The translations under genes and the position numbers were made by a program. From Shewanella sp. SG41-4 (lineage in GTDB: Bacteria; Pseudomonadota; Gammaproteobacteria; Enterobacterales; Shewanellaceae): a stretch of DNA of 64,000 bases. The notes below the pieces were generated by a model. The model ran no database searches. It was not told the DNA's origin and worked only from the letters and a program-made list of their open reading frames with translations. Below are positions 26,555 to 36,256 of this stretch, piece by piece. Each line of letters opens with the position of its first letter. Positions within the stretch are counted from its first letter, which is position 1. The stretch is taken from assembly GCF_014164505.1 (NCBI RefSeq), contig NZ_JACJFI010000002.1, forward strand, positions 1 to 64,000, in the 5' to 3' direction.

Positions 26555-27964
26555 TTAGTAACCCGTTTTGGCCACCGGCTGCCAGTACTTATCAACTTCT
26601 TGCTTAATAAAAGCTTGTTTGGCTTTTATTGCGTCGGCTTCAATAAAGCCAATAGCGGCATGGGCTTTTTGTTTGGTGCTGTAATCTGGATACTCAACTT
26701 CAGTAACGGACAATTGACTCAATATACGGGCTAATGCTTCACGGGCATAAGTAATCTGCTCAGTCGATTTATCCAGTAATTCAATGCCCTCTTTAGGATT
26801 ATGCGCGTACATGCCATGCGATGCGGTAGCAAAATCCCAGCGCCATTGTGAATGACGAATAGCCATAATCGCATCATTCATTTGCGGCCATGTGGCTCCT
26901 GCATCCCAAGCCGCTTTGGCTTCGTAATGCGCTTTAATCAGCAATGACTCTACATTACGTGATTTAGCATCAATATTAGCTTTGGTTTTATCAAGCTTTT
27001 TGGTGATGGCCGCTTTACTGCTATGGCAACTTGTACAAGCGCGATCAAAATTGTCTAATGCGCCACCCACTTTATGGTCAGTAAAAGTAGCGCCTTTTTC
27101 ATCTGTCGCAGGCGGCATATGACAGGTTATACACGTCACGCCTTGCTTAGCATGAGCCGAACGACTCCAATGCTCAAACTCTGGATGACGTGCTTTTAAT
27201 ATTGGGGTTTTAGAAATTGGGTGGATCCATTCGTAAAAGCGACGAGTGTCGTAATACTTTTCAATTTCATCAGCAGTGCTGCCAAAAATCCATGGAATAT
27301 TTACTTTGTTATTATTTTCAGGCTGGAAATAATAACTCACATGACATTGGCCACAAACCTGAGCGCCTTGCATGCTGCGGTCTTGCTTATCAAAAGGCAG
27401 TTTAATTTTTTCCATCGCATTTTGAGCATGTGGCCGAGGTAATGCCAGTTTAGCACTGCCATCAACATGACAATCGCTACAGTAGACAACGGATTTGATT
27501 TCTCGACCTAAATCGACAAAATTGGCACCTGAAAAACCTTGAATACCCATTTCTTTGATCAATCTAGGGGCATCGGGTGTTTTACAGGTCCAGCAACTGG
27601 CAGATAAACCTTTGTCACCTTCGGCAATTGCAACACCAGTACGCAAAGTGTGCGTCACGTCAGCCACTGCAAACTGATGTCCGCGAGGGCTATGATACTC
27701 TTTAGCAAATGACGAACCCGCCCATAAAATGATATTGGCAGGGTATTGCGCCAGTATATCGTCTCGTTCAGCTTGCTCTTCTGTTGCTTGCCAAGTGTCA
27801 TATTGTTGTGGAAATTTAAGTTGATTAGGATCCACTTCAGCACTTTTAAGCGACCAAGATGTCAGACTCAGCAGTGCCATTGCGCTAATAATAATGCTTA
27901 ACCCTACCTTACTTCGCATTGGCTGAGTCGCTTTCATTATTACATCAATCAGTAGATCCATCAT
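26555..27964 (-). CDS. nrfA: Pentahaem cytochrome c nitrite reductase
   Basis: A 469-residue periplasmic enzyme reducing nitrite to ammonium. Five haem sites are visible: CWTCK (124-128, the catalytic lysine-ligated haem unique to NrfA), CSDCH (162), CGQCH (204), CITCH (278) and CTSCH (310). The N terminus is an uncleaved-looking membrane segment (LSIIISAMALLSLTSW) serving as signal. YYF near 211 and the KARHPEFEHW segment add active-site and ligand residues. The ATG at 27964 has AAAGG upstream. No nrfB-G maturation or partner genes are visible here, so those must act from elsewhere. nnrS is 130 bases upstream on the same strand. Confidence 0.93.
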   Translation of the reverse strand: MMDLLIDVIMKATQPMRSKVGLSIIISAMALLSLTSWSLKSAEVDPNQLKFPQQYDTWQATEEQAERDDILAQYPANIILWAGSSFAKEYHSPRGHQFAVADVTHTLRTGVAIAEGDKGLSASCWTCKTPDAPRLIKEMGIQGFSGANFVDLGREIKSVVYCSDCHVDGSAKLALPRPHAQNAMEKIKLPFDKQDRSMQGAQVCGQCHVSYYFQPENNNKVNIPWIFGSTADEIEKYYDTRRFYEWIHPISKTPILKARHPEFEHWSRSAHAKQGVTCITCHMPPATDEKGATFTDHKVGGALDNFDRACTSCHSSKAAITKKLDKTKANIDAKSRNVESLLIKAHYEAKAAWDAGATWPQMNDAIMAIRHSQWRWDFATASHGMYAHNPKEGIELLDKSTEQITYAREALARILSQLSVTEVEYPDYSTKQKAHAAIGFIEADAIKAKQAFIKQEVDKYWQPVAKTGY

Positions 27965-28094
27965 ATTGCTAACCTTTCTCTAATCTCTTTATTTACAGCG
28001 CTACATTGTTCGATAAGTCTGTAGCACTACTTGTTAACTGTTTCGTTTAGTTAACTGTTTAGTTAGTTAACTTTAGTTACTAATTTAGTTGGTA

Positions 28095-29321
28095 TTATCC
28101 TGGACGGCCATCAAGACGTGGACGTAGTAAAATCGGCGCGTAAAACCACACAAATAAACCAAAACCGATAAACCAACATGCTCCAGCTGCCCATAACCAA
28201 ATTTGGGTGTATTCAGGCATCAACAAAGGCATTCCTGCACGTAAAATTGCGGCGAGAGGCAAACATAAAAATGCCCACGTCATATTAGGACCTTGATAGA
28301 TATTGCGACTAGTATGCCCAAGTGAAACACGTGAAATCATTGATAAGCATAATGATGCAATTCCGCCAATAGCAAACAAATGCAACAAGGTACGATAGGC
28401 ATATTCGTTATCAATGTTGATTGCCATCAATAACAGCGTGATAGGCAACGACAGATACGAAATATGCAATGACCACAGCATCGGCTCTTTTAGGGTCTTA
28501 TGTGCTTGCCAACGAGCAAAACGGACTAAATGTAGTATGCCTGCTACTGCTAAAAGTGCTTGTTCAACTCCTTTTGGAAACCAGTGACTTATTGCTTGAA
28601 TAAACAGTAATCCCATCGCTAATAATAATGTATTTTCTAGCGCCTTAATGGGATCCGGCTTGGGTTGTTGAATTTTCATTGCGGTAAAAAATGGGATCAC
28701 TCGACCGCCAACAATAGTAATAACCATGGCTAGCCACCAAATCATTCCTTGCCATAATTGGGTCGATAACGAAAAGTTACGTTCAGACAAGGCGTAGTAA
28801 CTGGCTAGATTAACCAACAATGCGACCACCAACATGATAGGAAAGCCAATATTGCGCCATTGTTTAACCGGATAAATACAGCGCCACAATGCCAACGCAC
28901 TTAACCCTAAAAATAAGCTGTCAAATATTGCAGGTAGTATCAAAGGGATGTTCATTGGTAATAGCAACATTAAGCGAGCAATGAGCCAACAACCAAAGGT
29001 GACCATTAACGCGCGGCCCGTAATGGTGGGTTGATTGGTCCACGCTTGTACTGCTGTGAGTAAAAAACCGCACACGATAGCCATGGCAAAACCAAATAAC
29101 ATTTCGTGAGGATGCCACCATAGCGGTACTACGTTAGCCCAAAACTCACTGTTAAATAAGCTATATTGCGGAGTAAACCAGCCCATTAACCACAACGGAA
29201 TGTATAACGCTGCGACACTCGCCCCACCCAAAAAAAACGGTCTAAAACCCAAACGCCATATTGCAGGAGTGTTATCAATTTCAGCAGGATCATCAATATT
29301 CAGCATAAGCAGTGCACTCAC
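28095..29321 (-). CDS. nnrS: NnrS family haem-copper membrane protein
   Basis: A 408-residue polytopic inner-membrane protein with about twelve helices. It opens with IWRLGFRPFFLGGASVAALY, then WWHPHEMLFGFAMAIVCGFL, GGRVIPFFTAMKIQQ and RTLLHLFAIGGIASLCLSMI, all typical NnrS words. Members protect against nitric oxide and nitrosative stress. A GTG at 29321 is listed; an ATG at 29306 is possible. An FNR-type box candidate sits about 80 bases upstream. With nrfA downstream it makes a nitrite/NO unit. Confidence 0.9.
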   Translation of the reverse strand: MSALLMLNIDDPAEIDNTPAIWRLGFRPFFLGGASVAALYIPLWLMGWFTPQYSLFNSEFWANVVPLWWHPHEMLFGFAMAIVCGFLLTAVQAWTNQPTITGRALMVTFGCWLIARLMLLLPMNIPLILPAIFDSLFLGLSALALWRCIYPVKQWRNIGFPIMLVVALLVNLASYYALSERNFSLSTQLWQGMIWWLAMVITIVGGRVIPFFTAMKIQQPKPDPIKALENTLLLAMGLLFIQAISHWFPKGVEQALLAVAGILHLVRFARWQAHKTLKEPMLWSLHISYLSLPITLLLMAINIDNEYAYRTLLHLFAIGGIASLCLSMISRVSLGHTSRNIYQGPNMTWAFLCLPLAAILRAGMPLLMPEYTQIWLWAAGACWFIGFGLFVWFYAPILLRPRLDGRPG

Positions 29322-29396
29322 TTAGTGGATTAACTTCAACAAGATTTAAACATGTATAATATATAAATCTTTAATACCGTCATTCTATGCTGTTAA

Positions 29397-29410
29397 TTGA
29401 CGCGCTTCAA
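29397..29410. promoter_or_regulatory. Candidate FNR/CRP-family box upstream of nnrS
   Basis: TTGACGCGCTTCAA matches the FNR pattern TTGAT-N4-ATCAA at eight of ten core positions and lies about 80 bases from the nnrS start. It would be consistent with anaerobic control. Single-site evidence only. Confidence 0.35.
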
Positions 29411-29462
29411 TCATTACTCATCAATCAACTCACCAGCCAAGCTCATAGTGTGATCTAACGCA

Positions 29463-29500
29463 ATAAAAAAGCCGCTATTATCATAAGAGATAATAGCGGC
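29463..29500 (-). terminator. Intrinsic terminator after phrB
   Basis: GCCGCTATTATC (29471-29482) pairs perfectly with GATAATAGCGGC (29489-29500). On the minus strand it is followed by TTTTTTATTG. The position fits termination of the ybgA-phrB transcript. Confidence 0.9.
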
Positions 29501-29621
29501 CTGACAGTGTTATTGCTGATTTATCGAATCAAGATGGACTCAGTAACCTGAGTTCAGGATAACAAATGGCTCTCAAACAGCCTTTTGTCTTGCTAACTGC
29601 ATTGAATGTTAATCGAAACAA

Positions 29622-31055
29622 TTAACCACGCTTTAATGCACTTAGTACCTCTATCGCCCGCAAGCGTGCCATCTTGTGTTCGACAATAGGCTGTGGATAT
29701 CGGTCATCTTGTCGTTGTGCAAATAAGTCATTCACATTGATGGTTTTGGGTTGATGAATATCGGCCAAAGACCATGTTGATAACTCGGGAACATAACGCT
29801 TTATGAAACTTGCATCTGGATCAAACTTGCTACTTTGGGTCATTGGATTAAACACGCGGAAATAAGGTTGCGCATCGCAGCCTGTTCCGGCTGACCATTG
29901 CCAACCACCATTATTGGCGGCTAAGTCACCATCAATTAGTTTTTGCCTAAAATATCGCTCGCCCCAACGCCAATCAACCAATAAGTGTTTAGTTAAAAAG
30001 CTGGCTACCACCATGCGTAATCGATTATGCATCCAACCGGTTTGATTTAATTGGCGCATAGCAGCATCAATAATTGGATAGCCTGTTTGGCCATCACACC
30101 AGGCGGTAAACTCAGCAAGATTATTACGCCACACAATGCCGTCGCCTAACTCATTAAAGTTATGGTTCATGGATAAGCGTGGAAATGCTACCAGTAAATG
30201 GCGATAAAACTCACGCCAAATTAATTCATTTAACCACGTTTTGGCGGGGCAAGTGTCATCCACTAATGCTTGGGGATAACGCGCTAATATTGCTGCGACA
30301 CATTGACGTGAACTGATCACCCCAATAGCTAAAAATGGCGATAATCGACTGGTTCCTTCAAGGGCAGGAAAATCCCTTTCGGCTTGATAATCTGCAACTT
30401 GGTTTGCTAAAAACTGATCCAATATTCGCTTTGCAGCGCCCTCTCCTGCAGACCATTGCTCACTAGATATTTTATCGCAGTTAAATACGATTTCGCTAGG
30501 GGCTGGAAGTACAGCAGCTATTGGCGATGGCACCGCGACGGGAACTATCGCGCGCTGGCCAGCAATACTTTTCCACTTTTTAGCAAAAGGGCTAAAGACT
30601 TTGTACATATCACCAGACAAATTTTTCACTTGCCCTGGCGCCAATACACAATCTTGGTCTATTAATGTTAATGGCATGCCGTTATCAATTAATGCGCAGT
30701 CTCGACGACGTTCATTTATTTCAGGCTCATTAGCAGCAAACACAGCAGCAATATTATGCTTGTCGACATAAGCGGCTAACAGGGTTTGTACTTCATCAAA
30801 GTCTTGCGCATGCAACACATCTAGATGAATACCTAACACCGCCAATGCCTGTGCTAACAAATTGACATGTCGCTGGATAAAATCAATTTGTATCGGCGCA
30901 ACATCATGCTGCGCCCATTGTGCTGGGGTGACAAAATATACAGCTCGAACATGACTACGATTATTGATGGCAAACTCGCACGCCGCCACTAAAGCAGGGT
31001 TATCCGCCAAGCGTAAGTCTTGTCGAAACCACATCAAGCTGTTCAGGTTAGTCAT
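29622..31055 (-). CDS. phrB: Deoxyribodipyrimidine (CPD) photolyase
   Basis: A 477-residue FAD photolyase that repairs UV-induced pyrimidine dimers. The N-terminal alpha/beta antenna domain opens LMWFRQDLRLADNPALVAAC. The FAD domain shows SRLSPFLAIGVISSRQC, ELIWREFYRHLL, GYPIIDAAMRQLNQTGWMHN and WSAGTGCDAQPYFRVFNP, with the DNA-binding and tryptophan electron-transfer residues. Length and these words match class I CPD photolyases. It is 11 bases downstream of the ybgA-like gene on the same strand, an arrangement seen in E. coli. Confidence 0.95.
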   Translation of the reverse strand: MTNLNSLMWFRQDLRLADNPALVAACEFAINNRSHVRAVYFVTPAQWAQHDVAPIQIDFIQRHVNLLAQALAVLGIHLDVLHAQDFDEVQTLLAAYVDKHNIAAVFAANEPEINERRRDCALIDNGMPLTLIDQDCVLAPGQVKNLSGDMYKVFSPFAKKWKSIAGQRAIVPVAVPSPIAAVLPAPSEIVFNCDKISSEQWSAGEGAAKRILDQFLANQVADYQAERDFPALEGTSRLSPFLAIGVISSRQCVAAILARYPQALVDDTCPAKTWLNELIWREFYRHLLVAFPRLSMNHNFNELGDGIVWRNNLAEFTAWCDGQTGYPIIDAAMRQLNQTGWMHNRLRMVVASFLTKHLLVDWRWGERYFRQKLIDGDLAANNGGWQWSAGTGCDAQPYFRVFNPMTQSSKFDPDASFIKRYVPELSTWSLADIHQPKTINVNDLFAQRQDDRYPQPIVEHKMARLRAIEVLSALKRG

Positions 31056-31066
31056 TTTTCAGCAAC

Positions 31067-32029
31067 CTAGTATGCATAACGAAGCTTAAGCGCTTCTGGA
31101 TGTGGATTTAAATACACTTGGTCTTGAATATACGGGGTATGAAACTCACGCACATAATGGTTAATCAAGGTGATTGGCACCAACAAAGGCAACAACCCTT
31201 GGCGATATTTTAAAATTGACTCACTCAACTCTTCTTTTTGTTCAGCGGTTAACTGCTTCTTAAAATAGCCTTGAATATGCTGCAAAGTACTGGTGTGATT
31301 TTTACGAGTAGCAATAATTTTAAGTGCCGTCATAAAGCCTTCAAAATATTGTTGTGCGGTTTGCTCAACATCTTGAATATCGGCCAAGATAGGCCCTAAA
31401 TCACGATACCACTTTGGGCTGTGAGCCATTAATAAATACTTATAACGCGAATGAAACTGCATTAACTTATGCTTAGTGATGCCCGATTTAGTCATTTGCT
31501 TCCAATCGTTATAAGCAAATACACGGGTAAAAAAGTTTTCTCTTAATGGCAAATCATGCAAACGGCCTTCTTCTTCTACAGGCAGAAATGGGTAGCGTTC
31601 CATTAATTTTTTTGCAAAAACACCGATGCCGGTTTTAGTGCCATGATTGGTACCAATTTTGTACTCGGTAACCCTTTCCATGCCACAGGTTGGTGATTTG
31701 GCACATAAAATATAACCGCCCAGGTAATCTAATTCTTCCACTTTTGCTTGGGAGTATTCATTAAGCTTGTCTGTCACATCGAGCGTTCCATCAGCACTGC
31801 GAATATGCACTACATCGCCATCTCGTATTTGACGGATACTTTTACGTGGTGCGCCCATGCCGATCGCCATTTCAGGACAAACAGTGGTGTATTCAAAAAA
31901 TGGTTCAATTTCTTGTTTACAGTAATAAGAGTTTTTGTGTCCGCCATCAAAGCGAACTTGGTTACCTAACAAGCAACTGCTGATCCCAATCTGGATTTTT
32001 TCTGGCACAAATGTATCGATATTTGGCAT
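31067..32029 (-). CDS. DUF523/DUF1722 two-domain protein (YbgA-like)
   Basis: A 320-residue protein with an N-terminal DUF523 domain (IGISSCLLGNQVRFDGGHK, then VCPEMAIGMGAPR and CAKSPTCGMERV) and a C-terminal DUF1722/YbgA domain (FFTRVFAYNDWKQM, HSRYKYLLMAHSP). Function is unknown, but DUF1722 genes are commonly linked to photolyase genes, as here. Cysteines in SSCLLG, VCPE and SPTCG could form a metal site, which is inferred. The start at 32029 is chosen because AGGAGTG is upstream; the longer frame lacks a ribosome site. Confidence 0.88.
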   Translation of the reverse strand: MPNIDTFVPEKIQIGISSCLLGNQVRFDGGHKNSYYCKQEIEPFFEYTTVCPEMAIGMGAPRKSIRQIRDGDVVHIRSADGTLDVTDKLNEYSQAKVEELDYLGGYILCAKSPTCGMERVTEYKIGTNHGTKTGIGVFAKKLMERYPFLPVEEEGRLHDLPLRENFFTRVFAYNDWKQMTKSGITKHKLMQFHSRYKYLLMAHSPKWYRDLGPILADIQDVEQTAQQYFEGFMTALKIIATRKNHTSTLQHIQGYFKKQLTAEQKEELSESILKYRQGLLPLLVPITLINHYVREFHTPYIQDQVYLNPHPEALKLRYAY

Positions 32030-32204
32030 ATTATGCACTCCTGTGGCAACTGTAATATTCCCAAAGTGGGATAAAAAGGGTGTCATGCTAACTACACATG
32101 CTATTAAACAGACATACGAGTAAAACATCCATTAAGTTCATTATTTATAAGGTTATTTATCGTTTTTGCAATATATAGCTACATATTAGTCAAATAAGGC
32201 AGAC

Positions 32205-32232
32205 AATAAAAAGCAGAACCTAAGTTCTGCTT
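32205..32232 (-). terminator. Intrinsic terminator after DUF368 gene
   Basis: AAGCAGAAC (32211-32219) pairs with GTTCTGCTT (32224-32232). On the minus strand a T-rich tract follows. It is about 60 bases after the stop. Confidence 0.88.
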
Positions 32233-32290
32233 CATTATTCATCTTTTACTTGTCTTGCACCTGAACGGCCCAGATTAAGCTTCAACAGGA

Positions 32291-33220
32291 TTAACTATTC
32301 GCTTTGTTGCCGAAGTGCTCTAATCCCCACACCAAACCAATTCCCACCAGCAGACATACTATGGCAATGATCATTTGTGATGACTCACCAGTGATTTGCT
32401 CAAACTGAAACGGAGATAAATTTTGTTCTACCAAAGGTACTAATTCACCTTTTGAATTCTCGCGCCAACTGATCACTTGTTTCCAAGGCCAAATTTTACC
32501 TAGCGTACCTAGCATTAACCCCGTTAAAAATAATAACGTCATATCATGAAATTTACGTAACAAAGCCGATAACACATGACTAAAACTTAATAATCCGACT
32601 ACTGCACCTATCGCAAAACAGGCTAAATAAGCAATATCAAAACCTTTGGCTGCCGCTAATACTGCTGGATACATCCCTAAAAGCAGTAAAATAAAGCTGC
32701 CTGAAATCCCGGGTAATATCATGGCGCAAATGGCAATCGCACCACAAAAGAAGAAGTTAAGGTAACTCACCTGCATTTCGATAGGATGTAATACTGTAAT
32801 AGCCCACGCAAAGGCAACACCAACAACGAACATCGCAATCCGAATAGCATTGAATTTGTTCACTTGCTTAAGCATATGAACCACGGAAAATAAAATTAAT
32901 CCAAAAAAGAACGACCACACTGGAATGGGATGTGTCACCAATAGCCAAGAAATCAATTTAGCTAAGGTAAAAATACTGGTAAGAATCCCACCAAATACAC
33001 ACACGAGAAAAGGACCATTAATGTGTAAAAAAGCCGCTTTAATGCCTTTTTGTTTGATAATGCCCACTAACGACCAGTTAATTTTGCGAATGCCATTCAA
33101 TAATGGGTCTAAAATACCGGTAATAAACGCAATAGTGCCACCCGACACGCCCGGCACAACATCTGCGGCGCCCATGGCCATACCTTTGAAATAATTCAAT
33201 AACAGTGAGTCAGTTTTCAA
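32291..33220 (-). CDS. DUF368 polyprenyl-phosphate transporter (PopT-like)
   Basis: A 309-residue inner-membrane protein with about nine helices. The N-terminal LNYFKGMAMGAADVVPGVSG and central ICAMILPGISGSFILLLLGM segments form the paired re-entrant G-S-G motifs of DUF368. Family members have been shown to recycle undecaprenyl phosphate across the inner membrane for envelope synthesis, especially at alkaline pH. The start codon is TTG at 33220 after AAGGATGAATT. It is monocistronic, with a terminator 60 bases downstream. The transport role is from the family, not from sequence alone. Confidence 0.85.
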   Translation of the reverse strand: MKTDSLLLNYFKGMAMGAADVVPGVSGGTIAFITGILDPLLNGIRKINWSLVGIIKQKGIKAAFLHINGPFLVCVFGGILTSIFTLAKLISWLLVTHPIPVWSFFFGLILFSVVHMLKQVNKFNAIRIAMFVVGVAFAWAITVLHPIEMQVSYLNFFFCGAIAICAMILPGISGSFILLLLGMYPAVLAAAKGFDIAYLACFAIGAVVGLLSFSHVLSALLRKFHDMTLLFLTGLMLGTLGKIWPWKQVISWRENSKGELVPLVEQNLSPFQFEQITGESSQMIIAIVCLLVGIGLVWGLEHFGNKANS

Positions 33221-33359
33221 AATTCATCCTTAATGTGTCTAATCGCGTAAATTATACCTGTGCCCTTTGCAATGAGCGATGGAAAATATTCAACGGGGCT
33301 TTTCCGCAGGTTACAACAATGTTAATCTCGTCCGACCAGATAACGATTAGAGTTCATTT

Positions 33360-33836
33360 ATGATCCCAACTAAACCCAATAAAGTCATGTCGCTATATAA
33401 GAAAGTCACTGCTTATCCATTTGGTAAACAGATTTTTTCTAAAATGGTGTCTCGAATGGCGCCCTATTTTGGCACAGTACACCCTTACATAAGTGATTTA
33501 CGCGTTAACCGCTGTGAATGTTTAATCAAAAAACGCAAAAAAGTCCAAAATCATATTGGTACCGTACATGTAATAGCTATTTGTAATGGCCTCGAAATGG
33601 CCATGGGCACGATGGCAGAAGCATCAATCCCGGCTCATTTACGCTGGATCCCTAAAGGCATGAGCGTTGATTACACAGCAAAAGCGGGCAGCGACATTTT
33701 ATGTGTTGCAGAGGTAAAACCAGAACAATGGCAAGTGGGTGATATGTTAGTCGACGTAAAAGCCTATGACACTAATGGTGTTGTGGTGGTCCAAGGGCAT
33801 ATTAAGCTATGGATTTCAGAGAAACCTCAAAAATAA
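33360..33836 (+). CDS. Hotdog-fold DUF4442 protein
   Basis: A 158-residue single-domain protein of the thioesterase-like hotdog fold. Marks are MAPYFGTVHPYISDLRVNRC, then HVIAICNGLEMAMGTMAEAS, with the substrate-side helix HVIAICNGLEMA typical of DUF4442. Members are presumed acyl-CoA thioesterases. The start at 33360 has only weak AGAG upstream; the methionine 27 bases further on is possible. It is 45 bases from the SPFH gene and probably cotranscribed. Confidence 0.8.
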   Translation: MIPTKPNKVMSLYKKVTAYPFGKQIFSKMVSRMAPYFGTVHPYISDLRVNRCECLIKKRKKVQNHIGTVHVIAICNGLEMAMGTMAEASIPAHLRWIPKGMSVDYTAKAGSDILCVAEVKPEQWQVGDMLVDVKAYDTNGVVVVQGHIKLWISEKPQK

Positions 33837-33880
33837 CCAGGTAAATTAATCACCTTTATTCACTTTGCTAGGGAAGCATA

Positions 33881-34768
33881 ATGTTAAAAAATGGTCTGGC
33901 GCAAGCTAACACAAATCATCTCTGTAAAATCATTCCAGTCGCAGTTTTACTGCTAATGCTGATCAGTTTATATGGTAGCTGGTATACCATTGATCAGGGC
34001 GAACGTGGGGTATTGCTGCGTAACGGTAAAATTATTGATACTGCAGAACCAGGTCTTGGATTTAAAATTCCACTAATGGATACCGTAGTTAAAATATCAA
34101 CCCAAACTCACACAGCAAACTACCAAGGTTTACAGGCGTATAGCCGCGATCAACAACCTGCAACATTACGCGCATCTGTCACATTTAGCATACCGCCAGA
34201 TCAGGTTGAAGAAGTGTATGCTAATTTCAAAAGTATCGACTTAATGGTGTCGCGCTTACTCGACCGCCAAGTACCAACCCAAATTGAGAATATTTTTGGT
34301 AAGTATACGGCTATTTCTGCCGTTCAAGAGCGTATCAAGTTTGGTATTGATGTCACTGACGCCATTACTAAATCGATTAAAGGCCCGGTGACCATTAATT
34401 CGGTACAGATTGAAAATATCGACTTTAGCAACGCATACGAGAAATCAGTAGAGGACAGAATGCGTGCAGAAGTAGAAGTACAGACACAATTACAGAATCT
34501 TGAAAAAGAGCGTGTTAGTGCCCAAATTGCCGTGACTCAAGCACAAGCTGAAGCAGACTCACAATTGGCTCGCGCAATTGCAGAAGCTGAAAGTATCCGT
34601 ATTAAAGGTAACGCAGAAGCATCAGCGATTAAAATTCGTGCTGAAGCGCTAGCGCAGAATCAAAATTTAGTTGAATTAACTAAAGCGGAACGTTGGGATG
34701 GGCGCTTACCAACAACTATGCTACCTACTGGCACTATCCCGTTCCTTGAAGTACAGACAACTAAATAA
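33881..34768 (+). CDS. SPFH/prohibitin-family membrane protein
   Basis: A 295-residue protein with an N-terminal membrane helix (IIPVAVLLLMLISLYGSW, about 19-36) and an SPFH domain: YTIDQGERGVLLRNGKIIDT, then PGLGFKIPLMDTVVKIS. A long coiled coil follows (EKERVSAQIAVTQAQAEADS, then a series of AEAxxIRIKGNAEA repeats). This fits prohibitins that form scaffold rings and modulate membrane proteases such as FtsH. An FtsH-family gene occurs 7 kb downstream. GGAAG lies six bases before the ATG. A terminator follows. Confidence 0.9.
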   Translation: MLKNGLAQANTNHLCKIIPVAVLLLMLISLYGSWYTIDQGERGVLLRNGKIIDTAEPGLGFKIPLMDTVVKISTQTHTANYQGLQAYSRDQQPATLRASVTFSIPPDQVEEVYANFKSIDLMVSRLLDRQVPTQIENIFGKYTAISAVQERIKFGIDVTDAITKSIKGPVTINSVQIENIDFSNAYEKSVEDRMRAEVEVQTQLQNLEKERVSAQIAVTQAQAEADSQLARAIAEAESIRIKGNAEASAIKIRAEALAQNQNLVELTKAERWDGRLPTTMLPTGTIPFLEVQTTK

Positions 34769-34800
34769 ACCTGTAAACATACTTCACAAACCACTTCACA

Positions 34801-34841
34801 AACCAAGCGTGCGGCATTAACGCTTAACGCTTGGTTTTTTT
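34801..34841 (+). terminator. Intrinsic terminator after SPFH gene
   Basis: AACCAAGCGT (34801-34810) pairs with ACGCTTGGTT (34827-34836), followed by a T-run. The loop is 16 bases. Confidence 0.85.
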
Positions 34842-34988
34842 ATAATAGTTCCCCCGCCCCCCAAACGCATTATCTAGTTGCATTACCGCATTTGACTGGT
34901 AATCTCTAACAGCGCCTCTTTAATGAATAAAGAGGGTTTATAAACGGCTAAATGCAAAAGGAATTCAGTAATTAATACTGCAACGAAC

Positions 34989-36137
34989 ATGGATGAAAAT
35001 AGCACTGCGCCCCAACAGACTCGTTTGGCAAATCTTGACGCTATCAGAGGGCTTGGCGTATTAGGTATTTTCTTCCTTAATATCTATTTTATGGGCAATA
35101 GCTTTTTCGGTTACGCTCCTCATGAAGTTCAGCTCACCAGCGACATTATCCTGCTCACTTGTAGCAATTTTTTCTTAGAAGGTCGCTTCTTTAGCCTATT
35201 TGCGATGCTTTTTGGGGTGGGATTATTAATCCAATACCAACGCCAGCAAATGGCAATGGAGACAGCCACCACTCAGCAGCAAAATAAACGCATAAAACGC
35301 CGTCTGTATTGGTTAATTGTCTTTGGTGTAATACACGCTATTTTCATCTTTCCTGGCGATATATTATTGTCTTATGGTGTCAGTGGATTATTGGCTTTTC
35401 GCTACATTAGCCTCAGTGCTGATGAGTTAATCCTTAAAGCTCAATGGTTTATCTTTTTATCATTAATCCCCATAGCACTTATTTCGCTCATGCCTGACGA
35501 TCAAGTTTATTCACGAGACTCAGCATTCTTTGTCGAGCAACTTGCTGATTGGACAGGCAGCTACCAACAACAACTGACGCTGCACTTAACCATGTTTGCT
35601 TATATGCTTGCGGTTATCCCATTAGCGTTAATGTGGTATATCGCAGGCTTAATGCTTTTAGGGATGGCGTTATATAAACGCAATATCTTTGTTGATGGAT
35701 TGGATAATAAAACCCTGTGGCAATGTGTATTTTGGGCAATCACATTAGCATCATTAGATTCGATATTAAGTCTAAGTGGCAATCAGATGTTGGAGTCGAT
35801 GTCTGATCTTTTATTATGGTTCAGCGCTATTGCGACCGCTTTGATTTACATCCACATTATTGTTAAATTCTGCCAAAATACGCCACATAGACTGAAGCTA
35901 CTGCAAAACGTCGGCCGGATGGCGTTTAGTTTGTACATTCTCCAGTCAATAGTCGGTATTTTACTGTTACGTTATATCGCACCAGACTGGCTGTACTCAC
36001 TAGACAGGATAGGTTACGTCTCAATTGCGATTATCTACAGTGTATTTCAACTGTTGTTAGCGGATGTCTATTTACGCAAATTCAACCAAGGCCCATTAGA
36101 AAAGCTGTGGCGTGTGTTAGTCTCCCGCACAAGCTAA
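34989..36137 (+). CDS. DUF418 family membrane protein
   Basis: A 382-residue polytopic inner-membrane protein. The opening RLANLDAIRGLGVLGIFFLN and the C-terminal segment RMAFSLYILQSIVGILLLRY are classic DUF418, part of the acyltransferase-3-like superfamily. About eight helices. No substrate is known. An ATG at 34989 is used but the ribosome site is weak (GAACG). It stands alone between a terminator and the DUF1294 gene. Confidence 0.85.
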   Translation: MDENSTAPQQTRLANLDAIRGLGVLGIFFLNIYFMGNSFFGYAPHEVQLTSDIILLTCSNFFLEGRFFSLFAMLFGVGLLIQYQRQQMAMETATTQQQNKRIKRRLYWLIVFGVIHAIFIFPGDILLSYGVSGLLAFRYISLSADELILKAQWFIFLSLIPIALISLMPDDQVYSRDSAFFVEQLADWTGSYQQQLTLHLTMFAYMLAVIPLALMWYIAGLMLLGMALYKRNIFVDGLDNKTLWQCVFWAITLASLDSILSLSGNQMLESMSDLLLWFSAIATALIYIHIIVKFCQNTPHRLKLLQNVGRMAFSLYILQSIVGILLLRYIAPDWLYSLDRIGYVSIAIIYSVFQLLLADVYLRKFNQGPLEKLWRVLVSRTS

Positions 36138-36256
36138 TGAAACATATACACTTAAAAGAAGAATCTATGCAACTACCATTGTGTGCAATGCTGATTAATC
36201 TCATCAGTATGACGAAATCAATATGATAAAATTAATCTCACGGAGCAGACACTAAA

